Shown here: one piece after another, positions 1 through 9,734 of the stretch
Layout: each line of letters starts with the position of its first letter
Numbering within the stretch: the first letter of the stretch is position 1
From: RPQJ01 sp963846315
GTDB taxonomy: Bacteria > Pseudomonadota > Gammaproteobacteria > Steroidobacterales > Steroidobacteraceae
Length of the DNA stretch: 64,000 bases
Direction: 5' to 3'
Assembly: GCA_963846315.1 (NCBI GenBank)
Contig: CAWJVM010000017.1
Coordinates: 186,001 to 250,000 of the forward strand
Notes under the pieces: generated by a model
What the model was told of the DNA's origin: nothing
The model's input: only the letters and a program-made list of their open reading frames with translations
The model's database searches: none
Made by a program: the position numbers and the translations under genes

Positions 1-1368
1 CGGTTGGAGCCGTCCTGGGCGCGTGACCGAAGTCGAATTGCGCGTGCTGTCGCAGGATCGTGCGAGCGCCGAGTTGATGATCACGTCGGGCGGACAGGTT
101 GTTCATTCCACCGTGCAACTCACGCCCGGCGAGCAGATCCGCCTCGCCGTACCGGTGCAGGCCACCGAGCGAATCACGGCGGCGGTCGCGCCCGCCGGAA
201 CGAATCGCCAGCAGCGTGAGATCGGCCTGTCGCTCTCGGAGGCGCCGCTGCTGGCCTGGGTGGCGCCTGCCGCGCCTGCGCAGTCCACGACTGGGATTTC
301 ATGTCATCGAATTCGACGCCAGTGCCCTGCCGGACAATGCAGCGGCCTACTCGAGCATCGATGCGCTGGTCATCGACCGCGCACTGGTCGGCGCGCTCAC
401 GGAACGCCAGCTGGCCGCCCTGCTCTCCTTCATGGCGAGCTGCGGCCGGACCGTACTGATCGGCGGGACTCCCTCCGCGGCAGGACTGTTGCAGGGCGCC
501 GTCGGCTGCGGCGGTCGCAACTTTGCAGAGGCGACCTCGGCGGACTCCGCACTCGCCAGCCTCAGACCGCATCCTGGACTCGACCGAGGCCGAGTTGCCG
601 CGCGCCACATCGCTCGGCACCCTCGGCGGACACGAACTCGAAACCTGGTACCTGGCCGTTGCGGTGCTCGCAGTTGGCGTAGCCGCCATGGCGCTCGCGG
701 GAATCTTCTCTGCGTCGCTCGCCACAGCCGTCCTGGTCCCGGCGCTCGCAACGGCCGCAGGCCTGTGGTTCATGCAGTCCCGACCGGTCGACGCGCAATT
801 GCTGGTGTGGGCCGAGACTCGCAGCGATGATCGGCTGGCACAGTACCGCGGCCTCCAGCGAGCGACGTCGTCACGTCGAGGCGACATCGATGTGCCTGTG
901 CTGGCGGTGCTCGCGGAGCCGCAGGACTGCCACGTCGGCAGACCTGCCACCTGGTCGTGGGATGCACGGGCGCGCCGCTACACGTCGGCCCGTTTTGCGG
1001 GACGACTGTTCGCCACCGCAGCACTTTGCTATTCCGGATCGTTCCCGGTGACGCGCGATGCGGTCGTGCTGACGAAGGCTGCCTGGACGCGTCGACCTGC
1101 GCAACCCGGGGCCCGCTGCCTGGCCGCCGGGAACACTCGTCTGGGACGGTCGCTTGCAGCCGATGCCCGCGCTCGCGCCTGACGCAACGCAGGCATTGAC
1201 CGCCGAACCTGGCTGCGCAACCCAGCCACGGGTGTCGAGCGCCACGCGATCGCGCGCACCCCTTTCGACCGGCTGGCGATCCTGTGGCCACTCGACCTGC
1301 AGAGCGTCAACCAGGCGCCGCCGGGCGCGCAGGCATGGCTATTGCTGCAGGTCGGGGCAGCAGCCTGA
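1..1368 (+). pseudogene. Membrane protein with amidotransferase-like region, frameshifted, 5' end outside window
   Basis: Coding potential runs from the window edge to a stop at 1366-1368 but changes frame at least four times, near 293, 560, 1120 and 1210. Read across the shifts it has a beta-rich N-terminal part, an alpha/beta stretch around 300-550 that resembles the amidotransferase-like domains seen in BatA-type proteins, and a hydrophobic pair of helices around 640-790 (AVLAVGVAAMALAG). The next gene starts 12 bp after its stop, so it is the first visible member of the MoxR operon. Function is not known; the operon position suggests a membrane-anchored accessory protein. At 293 one extra G explains the shift, so base error and real decay are both possible. 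Confidence 0.55.
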
Positions 1369-1380
1369 ATCGGTGCGGCG

Positions 1381-1867
1381 ATGAGCACGCGCCTTGGCCT
1401 GGCACTCGGGATCACGCTTGCCACCGCGACCGCGGTCTGGTGGCTCGGCGCGAGTCGCGTCGCCATCCAGAGCGGCGGCGACACGGCACTGCTGGCCACC
1501 CAGGCCCTGTTCGTCCTCGGCGTGCTGCGCGCAATGCTGATCGCCGTATCAGCACCCCGAGTCGCGGCCAGGAACGGTTACTCGGCGGGCGTGCGCAGTG
1601 CCATTCCAATCGTCACGACGGCATGGCCCGTCGTCGCACTGGCGTGGACGGCAAGCACCGACTAGCGTTGCGCACGCGCTGTTCGTCGAAGTCGCGCTCC
1701 TCTGCGGCGCGCTTGCCGCACCGGTCGTCGGTCACGTGCTGGCACGGTGGCGCCGGGGCAGTGCGTCGACATTGCCGCTGGCAACGCTTGCGGGCATCGC
1801 CCTCGCCTGCTGCGCGTGGGTGCTGTCAGTCCATTGGCGTGAGCTGGCCGGTTGGTTACATGGGTAA
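1381..1867 (+). pseudogene. Small multi-pass membrane protein, one frameshift
   Basis: An ATG at 1381 opens a reading frame of hydrophobic segments (LGLALGITLATATAVWWLG, then a second helix at ATQALFVLGVLRAMLIAV). The frame is lost near 1655 and continues in another frame with further membrane helices up to a stop at 1867. Joined, it would be about 160 residues with four or five transmembrane segments. It overlaps the next start (1860) by 8 bp, the kind of coupling seen through the rest of this operon. No family was recognised. A single-base indel is enough to explain the break. Confidence 0.5.
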
Positions 1868-2926
1868 CTCGACACCGCACGCATTGTTCGCCAAGGTACG
1901 CCGCCGGCTCCTGCTGCAGCGGCTCGCCACGGCGCTGCGCAGTGCTGCGTGGGCTGCCGCCGCGACCCTGATCGCCCTGGCACTCCTGCAGATGTTCGTG
2001 GCACGTCTCGACGTGACCGTCGTCCTCGCCGCAGCTGTCCTGCCGTGGTTCGTCGCCGCGGGGTGGACCGTGAGTCGCCGAATCACGCCAGCGGAATGCG
2101 CGGCCTGGGCCGATCGCCACCTGGGTGGGAGGTCTGCGTACGCAACGTTGCTGGAGACGGCAGGTGACCAGCCGCCACGACCCGCTTCACCGGCGGTCGG
2201 AGCGCTTGCTGGAGTGGGTCGAAGCGGCCGTGCCGCGAAGTCAGGCGATGCTGCAGGCGTTGCCGCTGCATCTGCGCCTGGCCAAACCGGTCATGGCGAT
2301 GTTGGTCAGCGCTGCGCTCACGGCCATTCTGCTGCAGATTCCTGCGCGACACGCCGCGGCGAAATGGCACGAGCCCGTTGGCACTCCAGTTTCGCAGACG
2401 GAGCGCGACGTGCCCGTCACGACGGCGCCCGGCGACTCGCCTGCGGCGGAAGCGCCCGACCCCAACAGTGGCTGCACCAAGCCGCCGAGGGCAAGCACGA
2501 GACGCTCCGCCCACCGCTGAACTGACTGCCGCCGGTGACGGCGAAGACAGCGTCGAAAATGCGTTGGCGCTCACGACCGCACCGGCAACCGGTGCGTCGG
2601 GTTCTCGTGCCGCGTCCGGTGGCCGCGAGGCGGGAGACAGCCCGGACACCCTCGCGGACACGGGATTTTCTGCTAGTTGGCAGGGCGAACTTGCCCGCAA
2701 GGTGCGGTCCGCGACAAGCACCGTGGACGACGTGCCCGCGCGCGCGGATCCTTCGCACACAGCCGACTATGCAACCGCACTCCGTCCGCCTGACGATTCG
2801 GCACTGGTTGCCCTCAACTCGCCAGCGCCCGCGGTGCCGCCCGAGGCCCAGCCACGCGTGCGACTCGGACCTGCGGAGCAGGCCTACGTCCGCGCATACT
2901 TCTCCGGCTCCGGAGCCACGCCATGA
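1860..2926 (+). pseudogene. Two-helix membrane protein upstream of moxR, two frameshifts
   Basis: Starting at ATG 1860, the frame encodes a basic N-terminus and a membrane segment (AAAATLIALALLQMFVARL) followed by a second (VVLAAAVLPWFVAAGWTV), resembling the N-terminal part of DUF4175-like proteins found beside MoxR genes. The frame shifts near 2165, continues through another hydrophobic helix (KPVMAMLVSAALTAILLQIP), shifts again near 2465 and then runs through a proline/alanine-rich region to the stop at 2926. The stop overlaps the moxR start in an ATGA. Reconstructed length is about 355 residues. Function is unknown; a membrane partner of the MoxR/VWA complex is an inference from position. 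Confidence 0.5.
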
Positions 2927-3924
2927 CCCATGCCGCACCCGCCGATCCCTCCTTTGTCGTTGCCCACCGGCAGCTGAACGAGGTCTGTGCAGCGCTCGAA
3001 CGCGTGATCGTCGGGCAGCACGAGGTCGTGCATGGCATCGTGACGGCAGTCTTTGCCGGCGGCCACGTGCTGCTCGAGGGTCTGCCGGGACTCGGCAAGA
3101 CTCACCTCGCCAAGGCACTGGCGTCCACGCTCGGACTGCAGTGGTCGCGCGTGCAATGCACGCCGGATCTCATGCCAGCGGACGTCACTGGATCCGAGAT
3201 CTTCAGCACCACGCCCGGCGGCGGCTCCGAGTTCGTGTTCCGGCCGGGTCCGGTCTTTGCGCAGCTGCTGCTCGTCGATGAAATCAACCGGGCCACGCCA
3301 CGCACCCAGGCCGCGCTGCTCGAAGCGATGCAGGAAATGCAGGTGACGCACGCGGGCACGAGCCGCCCGCTGCCGCAGCCGTTCTGCGTGCTCGCGACGC
3401 AGAATCCGATCGAACTCGAGGGGACCTACCCACTGCCCGAAGCGCAGCTCGATCGCTTCATGTGCAAGATCAAGGTGCCTTACCCGGCTCGTGACTCGCT
3501 GCGCCGGATGCTGGACATCTCGCTCGACGCGGAACCCGCCAACGACCTGCCGGCCGTGCTCGATCCGGCGGAGGTCCTGCGACTCTCGGCCCTGTGTCGA
3601 TCGGTGCTGGTCGCGGAAGCCTGCAAGCAGGCTGCCGTCGACCTGGTGCTCGCCACGCAGCCGGCAACTGCGGCAGAGCATTCACCCGCGCAAGCGCACA
3701 TCCGTTATGGCGCCAGTCCACGCGCGTTGCAGTCGTTGTTGCGCGCGGCTCGCGTAGGCGCGGTGATATCTGGCCGCTCGCACCTGGATATCGAAGACAT
3801 CGCTGCGGTCGCCCTGCGCACGCTGCGTCATCGCGTCCTGCTGAAGCTGGAAAGCGAGCTCGAAGGCCAGGACGCAGACACCGTGCTGCAGGAAATCATC
3901 GAACGATGGCGACGGGAGCACTGA
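2923..3924 (+). CDS. MoxR-family AAA+ ATPase
   Basis: 333 residues. Walker A GLPGLGKT lies at residues 53-60, Walker B LLLVDEIN near 115-122, and the sensor-1 motif ATQNP near 163. The MoxR-type stretch GTYPLPEAQLDRF follows and the C-terminal lid is present. MoxR ATPases act as chaperone-like motors that work with VWA-domain proteins to mature or insert metal cofactors or assemble membrane complexes. The gene is followed without gaps by a DUF58 gene and two VWA/BatA-type genes, the classical MoxR neighbourhood. Start overlaps the preceding stop by 4 bp and the end overlaps the DUF58 start by 19 bp. The client in this organism is not evident from the window. Confidence 0.93.
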   Translation: MTHAAPADPSFVVAHRQLNEVCAALERVIVGQHEVVHGIVTAVFAGGHVLLEGLPGLGKTHLAKALASTLGLQWSRVQCTPDLMPADVTGSEIFSTTPGGGSEFVFRPGPVFAQLLLVDEINRATPRTQAALLEAMQEMQVTHAGTSRPLPQPFCVLATQNPIELEGTYPLPEAQLDRFMCKIKVPYPARDSLRRMLDISLDAEPANDLPAVLDPAEVLRLSALCRSVLVAEACKQAAVDLVLATQPATAAEHSPAQAHIRYGASPRALQSLLRAARVGAVISGRSHLDIEDIAAVALRTLRHRVLLKLESELEGQDADTVLQEIIERWRREH

Positions 3925-4802
3925 ACCCGGCGGCGCTGCCGAGCTACGCCGAGCTCCGCTCGTTCGCTCGAGTTGCCGCGCACTTGCTGACCGAACACCC
4001 GTCGCCAGGGCTCGGCTCCCGGACCGTGCGACGTCGTGCCGGCGCGGGACTGCAGCACCTCGATCATCGCGACTACGCACCGGGCGACGAGGTTCGTCAC
4101 ATCGACTGGCGACAGACCGCGCGCCGGCAGCGACCCGTCGTCCGGCAGTTCGAGGCCGAGACCTCGGGCGACTGGTTCCTGCTGCTCGATGCGAGTTCTT
4201 CGATGGCCACCGGCGGCGCACGAAAATGGCGTGCTGCTGCCAGTGCCACGGCTGCCATGGCATTCGCGTTGCTGGAGCTCGGCCACCGCGTTGCGGTCGT
4301 CGCATTCGCGTCCGACGTGCTTGCCGTGTGCCCACCGGGGCGAGGCGCGCGCCACTTCCCGCAGGTGGTTCGCACGCTGCTCGCGCTGCGCCCAACTGAG
4401 TCGGCGGCACGCTCCAATCTGGCCGCCTGTGCACGCCGGTTGCTCGGCACAGCCTCCGGCTTCGTCGTCAGCGATTTTCTCGGGCCGTCGGACCTGCGAC
4501 CGGCGCTGGCCGCACTGCGCGAACGCTGCGTGCAGTTGCATGCACTCGAGGTCCACGCCGCGCTGGATCTGCGCCTGCCTGGGCCCGGCCCGTTCGAGCT
4601 CTACGACGTCGAGACCGGCGCGACGGCGAGTTCCGGCGCCGGAACGACAGCCGAGGCGGCGGCACAGGCCGCGCACGCTGCCCTGCTGCTGCGACTGCAG
4701 CGCTTCACCGCGCGCAGCGGCATCGCTTTCACTGCGTGGGACGTGGCCTTGCCATGGCAGCGCGTCCTCGTCGATCACCTGCTGCGGGCTCACGCCGCGT
4801 GA
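3906..4802 (+). CDS. DUF58 domain protein
   Basis: 298 residues from the ATG at 3906, which lies inside the 3' end of moxR. The DUF58 signature YAPGDEVRHIDWRQTAR is near residues 57-73. It is followed by a degenerate VWA-like fold with a metal-site motif (LLLDASSSM). DUF58 proteins accompany MoxR ATPases and are thought to be part of the same VWA/MoxR machinery. The stop shares one base with the next start (TGATG), implying translational coupling. No membrane helix is seen, so the product is probably cytoplasmic or peripheral. Confidence 0.88.
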   Translation: MATGALNPAALPSYAELRSFARVAAHLLTEHPSPGLGSRTVRRRAGAGLQHLDHRDYAPGDEVRHIDWRQTARRQRPVVRQFEAETSGDWFLLLDASSSMATGGARKWRAAASATAAMAFALLELGHRVAVVAFASDVLAVCPPGRGARHFPQVVRTLLALRPTESAARSNLAACARRLLGTASGFVVSDFLGPSDLRPALAALRERCVQLHALEVHAALDLRLPGPGPFELYDVETGATASSGAGTTAEAAAQAAHAALLLRLQRFTARSGIAFTAWDVALPWQRVLVDHLLRAHAA

Positions 4803-6373
4803 TGGCCCTGGCGACACCGGCCTGGCTGCTGGGGCTGCTGCTGGTGCCTGCCATCTGGTACCTGCATCGCAGCGGTCCAATCCTGCGACGTCATGCGGTC
4901 GCGAGCCTCGACCTCTGGCAGGACGATGGCGCACGTACTGCGCAGGCCGGCGAGCGGCGCCAACCCGATCCCGCCTGGCTCAGGCGCGCTGCGATTCTCG
5001 CCCTGCTCTGCGTTGCTCTTGCCGGCCCACAATGGCAACGACCCGCTGAGCGCGTGACGGTGTGGGTCGACGATTCGCTGAGCATGCAGACCCTCGAGGA
5101 CAGCGAGACCAGGCTCGACCGCGGCTTGCGTCTTGCGCAGGCCGCGCTGCGCGAGTCGGCCGTGCACGACGTGATCGTGCGACCGCTCAGCGATCCGACG
5201 CGCGCCTACCCTTCCGCCAGCGCGGCGACGATGCAGGCAATCCGGTCCCACGCCGGCACCAGGGAGCCGCAGCCCCCGGCGCCGGACGCACTCACTGCTG
5301 CGCGCGCGCACTGGCTGGTGACAGATGGCGCGGACGACGGGGTCAACGCGTGGCTCGGCAACTCGGTCGTCGAGCGTGTGATCCAGGTCGCCTCGGCCTC
5401 GCGCAATGTCGGAATCACTCGCGTCACCGTGCGGCCACAACCTGCGGACCAGACTGCAGGTGCGATTCAGATCCTGCTGCGCAACGGCGGCTCCGCGCCG
5501 GAGACACGCACCGTCGAGGTGTTGGCAGGCTCGATCCTGCTGGCCTCGCACACGGTCTCTATCGGCGCCGGCGCAAGCGTGACGCTGACCCAGGCCGTGC
5601 CGCTGCCGGTGCAGCGCCTGACCGTACGGCTGGTCCCGACCGACGCGTTGCCACAGGACGACAGCGTCATCGTCGATGGGACCCCACTGACCAGGATCGC
5701 CGTGCACGTCGACCCGTCATGCCCGGTCGAGGTGACACGATCCGTTGGCGCGCACCCCGCACTACGGACTACGACTGGCCGTGACGCCGGACTCATCATC
5801 GACTGCGGATCGGGCTGGGGCAGCGACGTGCCGGTGCCACGGCTGGCGCTACGCCAAGGCCCGCCAGAACAGTTCGCTGCGTCCTCCGTGCTCTGGTCGC
5901 AAGCGGCCCCTGGTGCGTCTCCACGGCTGGCGAGTTTCCCACCGCGCGCGCGCGGACGACTCGACGCGCCACGCTCCGTGGACGAGGTGCTGCTGGCAGC
6001 AGGCGAGGTGCCGCTCGTGATTCGGCGCGCGGGATCCCCACGTACCGTGGAGACCTCGCTCGACCTGGGTGCGACCGAAATGACGGGCACCGATACCGTG
6101 CCGCTGCTGTTTGCATTTCTCGCCGACGCCGCACTCGGTGTCTCACTGTTCGATCGCAGCGCCGGATTCGCCCGGGGCGATACGGCATCGATGGTTGCGG
6201 CACGTGCTGTCCTCGAGGCACAGCCACCCTCACGCGACGCGACGCAAGGAGGCGGGGTGCCGTTCGTGTTGCCACTCGCAATGCTTGCAGTCGTCCTGTT
6301 GGGGTGGGATGCACTGTCGCTCGCGCGGCGATGGCTGCGCGACTACGGCCCACGTGCGCGCGCCACCGCATGA
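4802..6373 (+). CDS. BatA-type membrane protein with degenerate VWA region
   Basis: 523 residues. It begins with the BatA N-terminal pattern: a helix at about residues 5-21, a charged loop, and a second helix at about 62-76 ending AGPQWQRP. A MIDAS-like DDSLSM follows at residues 90-95. The middle is a large beta-rich region and a last transmembrane helix lies near 490-508 (FVLPLAMLAVVLLGWDAL). Such proteins sit in the inner membrane with periplasmic VWA-like domains and pair with MoxR. Start overlaps the DUF58 stop by 1 bp and the end overlaps the next start by 4 bp. The specific substrate is unknown. Confidence 0.82.
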   Translation: MALATPAWLLGLLLVPAIWYLHRSGPILRRHAVASLDLWQDDGARTAQAGERRQPDPAWLRRAAILALLCVALAGPQWQRPAERVTVWVDDSLSMQTLEDSETRLDRGLRLAQAALRESAVHDVIVRPLSDPTRAYPSASAATMQAIRSHAGTREPQPPAPDALTAARAHWLVTDGADDGVNAWLGNSVVERVIQVASASRNVGITRVTVRPQPADQTAGAIQILLRNGGSAPETRTVEVLAGSILLASHTVSIGAGASVTLTQAVPLPVQRLTVRLVPTDALPQDDSVIVDGTPLTRIAVHVDPSCPVEVTRSVGAHPALRTTTGRDAGLIIDCGSGWGSDVPVPRLALRQGPPEQFAASSVLWSQAAPGASPRLASFPPRARGRLDAPRSVDEVLLAAGEVPLVIRRAGSPRTVETSLDLGATEMTGTDTVPLLFAFLADAALGVSLFDRSAGFARGDTASMVAARAVLEAQPPSRDATQGGGVPFVLPLAMLAVVLLGWDALSLARRWLRDYGPRARATA

Positions 6374-8871
6374 CCGCTCGCGCTGCACGCGTTGGCATCG
6401 CGCTGCTGCTCGAACTGGTGGCGCTGGTGCTACTCGTCCTCGTGCTACTCGGCCAACCCTGGCCCGCGGGACGTGCCACGACCGCCGTGTTCTTGCTGGC
6501 TGACCGCTCAGCCAGCGTTCCACCGGCCGCACTGCGACAGGCGTTGCAGGAAACCGCGACTGCGACTCTGGCACTGAATCCTGCAGCCGAGCTGCAGGTG
6601 ATCGACTTCGCCGGTCGGGCCGGTCCGGCACGTCGCGTCGAGTCGCCTGCCATCGCTGCGCGCACTCCACCCTTGGCAGGGCTCCTGCCGCAGGCAACCA
6701 ACTTGGCGGACGCAATTCGGCGAGCCTTGCTCGACGACAAAGCGCCGCGGCCGGCGACGCTGGTGATTCTGTCCGATGGCAATGCGACCACAGGAGACAC
6801 GGCGCGCGCGCTCGAAAGCGCAGCCAGCGCGGGGGTTGTGGTGCTCTGGCGTACGGTCGCTGCACCGCTGTCTTCGCCGCGCATCGGCGAGGTGCTCGCG
6901 CCCGCCCGTGCCCATCCTGGCCAGCACATCCCCGTCACCGTAAGAATGACCGGGGCGACGGACCGGCCGTTACGCCTGGTGCTCTCCGCCCACGATGCCT
7001 CGCTGCCGGACGTTACGTCGGCGATCCGCGCGGGCGAACTCGGTTCCGTGACGCTGACGCTGCAAGCTCGCGGCGCTGGACCGCTGCTGCTGGATGTCGA
7101 GCTGGTCGATGCAACGACGAATCGCCCCGTTGACGAGAAGGAACTGGCCACGGTAATCGACGTCGAGCCGCCCGCCGCGGTGCTCTATGTTGCCGACCAG
7201 CCGTCGGCGTTGGCGCGGAGTCTGCAGGCCGGAGGCTGGGCACTCACGACCGTGGGATCACGCGGACTGGATGGCCTGGCAACCGGATTCCAGCACTACG
7301 CGGCCGTGATACTCGACGACGTCCCCGCATCCGCTGCGCGTCCGGCAACGTGGGACGCGCTGGCCAGTGCGGTGCGCGAGCGCGGCACGGGGCTGCTCGT
7401 CCTCGGCGGCGGACGCTCATTTGCGGCTGGCTCCTACCGCGAATCCCGGCTCGAAGCCGTGTTGCCCGTCCTGTCACGCCCCGCCGCGCTCGGCGACGCC
7501 GCGGCGCTGGCGTTCGTCGTCGACAAGTCCGGGAGCATGGGCGCGTCCGCTGCCGGGGTCGACCGCTTCCGGATGGCGCAGCGGGCCGTTGTCGAAACCG
7601 CAAACTCACTTACGGATCGCGACTACGCGTCGCTGGTCGTGTTCGACGTGGCGACCCGGGAGCTCATACCACTGGTCGGGGCCGCGCAATTCAAGCAAGC
7701 CGTCGCGGCGCCGTGGGCAGCGCAACCCCGCGGCGGAACCCGCATCGCGCCGGCCATTGAAAAAGCCGTGGCCCAGCTTGAAGCGGCGGCGGTGGCCCGT
7801 CGGATCCTGGTCCTGGTCACGGATGGTTTCGTCGACGAGGTGCCGGTCGAAAACCTGCGGGCGCGCCTGTCACGCGCGCGTATCGAGCTCATCGCCCTTG
7901 CCGTCGGCCCGGACGCCGATGCGGCCGCATTGGCAGGACTGGCCGATCCCGGGCAGGCAACGATCCTGCATGCGGGTGAGGCGGCCGAACTCCCGACACT
8001 GATGCGCGGCAGCCTGGAGACGCTGCGCGCGCCGATCGAACGTGGCTCGATCGCGGTTCGAGCACTGCGGCCGCTGCCAATCGTGCCCCCGCCGGGAAAT
8101 AGCTGGCCGCCGGTGTCTGCTTATGCGGTGACGTCGCCGCGCCAGGATGCGGTCGTCCACGTCGAGTCGGCTCGGGGTGAGCCGTTGATTGCGTATCGGC
8201 AGGAAGGGCTCGGCCGCGTCGTGGCGGTCATGTCCGGGCTCGGCGCCTGGACTCCCGACTGGCTGCGGTGGCAGGACTGGCCAGCGCTCGCGGGCGGCCT
8301 GGTCGAATGGGTGGCATTCGAAGATGCCCGGCCTGGCCTCACGGTCCGCGCCATCGACCTGCCGACGGAACTCCGAGTCGAAGTCGATCAGGCCAGTGAA
8401 GGTGTCTGGTCAGACCATTTGCCGACGCACTTGCAGGTGCAACGCCCTTCCGGCCGCACCAGCGAGTTACCGCTCGACGCAGCTGCGCCCGGCCGAGCGA
8501 GCCTCCTGTTGCGCGAGCCAGAGCCCGGCCTCTACACGTTCACTGCCGTGACGACGGACGGCGTGCAACGACTGGTGCACCTGCGCCAACCGCTGCGGGA
8601 GCGCGGCCAACCGGGACCCAATCCACTCCTCGATGTCTGGCGCAGGGTGGGCCTCGTCAGCGAATGGTCCCCCGCGGCACTCGCCCAAGCCGTGCAATCC
8701 GCGCCCCCATCGAGTGTGAATGCGGACCGGCCGGTGCTCCTCGCACTGCTTCTCTTCTTCTGCGGCGTCTTGCTGGACAGGTTCCCAGGCTGGCGCAAGT
8801 GGCCTGCCGTCCGCTCCCTGCCTGCGCTCAGTCGCGGCGATTCGAAGCGACGCGGCGAGCCTGGTCCTTGA
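6370..8871 (+). CDS. Large VWA-domain membrane protein with amidotransferase-like region
   Basis: 833 residues from ATG 6370, preferred over an upstream in-frame ATG because it gives an ATGA overlap with the preceding gene. An N-terminal helix (about 8-28) leads to a first VWA-like region with LADRSAS. An amidotransferase-like segment follows near 300-375 (GLLVLGGGRSFAAGSY). A canonical VWA domain has the MIDAS D385-x-S387-x-S389 in DKSGSMG, with its downstream acidic site in LVTDGFVDE. A C-terminal helix near 780-798 is followed by a basic tail. It is the last gene of the MoxR operon and meets the exonuclease gene tail to tail with a 44-bp overlap. Confidence 0.85.
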   Translation: MTARAARVGIALLLELVALVLLVLVLLGQPWPAGRATTAVFLLADRSASVPPAALRQALQETATATLALNPAAELQVIDFAGRAGPARRVESPAIAARTPPLAGLLPQATNLADAIRRALLDDKAPRPATLVILSDGNATTGDTARALESAASAGVVVLWRTVAAPLSSPRIGEVLAPARAHPGQHIPVTVRMTGATDRPLRLVLSAHDASLPDVTSAIRAGELGSVTLTLQARGAGPLLLDVELVDATTNRPVDEKELATVIDVEPPAAVLYVADQPSALARSLQAGGWALTTVGSRGLDGLATGFQHYAAVILDDVPASAARPATWDALASAVRERGTGLLVLGGGRSFAAGSYRESRLEAVLPVLSRPAALGDAAALAFVVDKSGSMGASAAGVDRFRMAQRAVVETANSLTDRDYASLVVFDVATRELIPLVGAAQFKQAVAAPWAAQPRGGTRIAPAIEKAVAQLEAAAVARRILVLVTDGFVDEVPVENLRARLSRARIELIALAVGPDADAAALAGLADPGQATILHAGEAAELPTLMRGSLETLRAPIERGSIAVRALRPLPIVPPPGNSWPPVSAYAVTSPRQDAVVHVESARGEPLIAYRQEGLGRVVAVMSGLGAWTPDWLRWQDWPALAGGLVEWVAFEDARPGLTVRAIDLPTELRVEVDQASEGVWSDHLPTHLQVQRPSGRTSELPLDAAAPGRASLLLREPEPGLYTFTAVTTDGVQRLVHLRQPLRERGQPGPNPLLDVWRRVGLVSEWSPAALAQAVQSAPPSSVNADRPVLLALLLFFCGVLLDRFPGWRKWPAVRSLPALSRGDSKRRGEPGP

Positions 8872-9721
8872 GCATCCGGCCGAACCCCTGTGAATCGTAG
8901 AAGGCGTCGAGCGTCGAGAAGTCAGGTGGCAGCAGTCGCAGTTCACTGATGCGGTTGATCGGCAGCGGCATGTCGCAGGCAATGGCGGTCAACCTGCGCG
9001 ACAGCACTGCCGTCTCGCGATGCTCGCGCAGGCTTTCGGCGACGAACGTGGCATTGCGAAACTTGAGCTTGCCGATCTGGTCGATGTTGTCGAGCACGCC
9101 ATCGAGCGTGCCGAAGTGCTTCAGCAGAGTCTGCGCGGTCTTGCGCCCGATTCCCGGCACGCCGGGTATGTTGTCGACCGCATCGCCCATCAACGCGAGA
9201 AAATCCGCCATGCGTTCGGGGACCACGCCGAAGCGCTCCTCGATGTCGTCGTATCCGTACCGCACGTCGGCAATGGCATCCCAATAGGTGTCAGCGGCTG
9301 AGACCAGCTGGGTGAGGTCCTTGTCACGGCTGACGATCGTCACCGGCAATCCCGCCGCACGCGCGCGCGTCGTGAGTGTGCCGATGATGTCGTCCGCCTC
9401 GTAGCGTGAGCTGCCATAACGCGGCACGCCGAGCGCAGCGCAGACTTCCTGGCACAGCGCGAACTGCCGCTTCAGTTCGGCCGGTGCGGGTTCGCGGTTG
9501 GCCTTGTAGGCGGGATAGATTTCATTGCGGTATCCCTGCTCGAGGCTTTCGTCGAATGCGACGGCGATGTGCCGCGGCGATTCCTTCTCGAGCAGTTCGG
9601 AGAGGAAGCGGGCGAAGCCGAGCACGGCATTGACCGGGTTGCCATCGCGATCGGCGACGTCGACGGGCACCGAGAACCAGGCCCGAAAAATAAAAACGCT
9701 GGCGTCGACGAGATAAAGCAT
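8828..9721 (-). CDS. 5'-3' exonuclease / flap endonuclease, Pol I N-terminal type
   Basis: 297 residues. The N-terminus MLYLVDASVFIFRAW carries the first metal-binding Asp, YEADDIIGTL the second acidic cluster and SRDKDLTQLV the third. The helix-hairpin-helix DNA-binding segment NIPGVPGIGRKTAQTLL is intact. Free-standing proteins like this (ExoIX/Xni type) resemble the 5' nuclease domain of DNA polymerase I and act on flaps or RNA-primed ends. The length fits a stand-alone nuclease, with no polymerase domain. It is convergent with the VWA gene and followed on the same strand, upstream, by the hydroxylase gene. Confidence 0.9.
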   Translation of the reverse strand: MLYLVDASVFIFRAWFSVPVDVADRDGNPVNAVLGFARFLSELLEKESPRHIAVAFDESLEQGYRNEIYPAYKANREPAPAELKRQFALCQEVCAALGVPRYGSSRYEADDIIGTLTTRARAAGLPVTIVSRDKDLTQLVSAADTYWDAIADVRYGYDDIEERFGVVPERMADFLALMGDAVDNIPGVPGIGRKTAQTLLKHFGTLDGVLDNIDQIGKLKFRNATFVAESLREHRETAVLSRRLTAIACDMPLPINRISELRLLPPDFSTLDAFYDSQGFGRMLKDQARRVASNRRD

Positions 9722-9734
9722 CGAGCGGCGCCGC

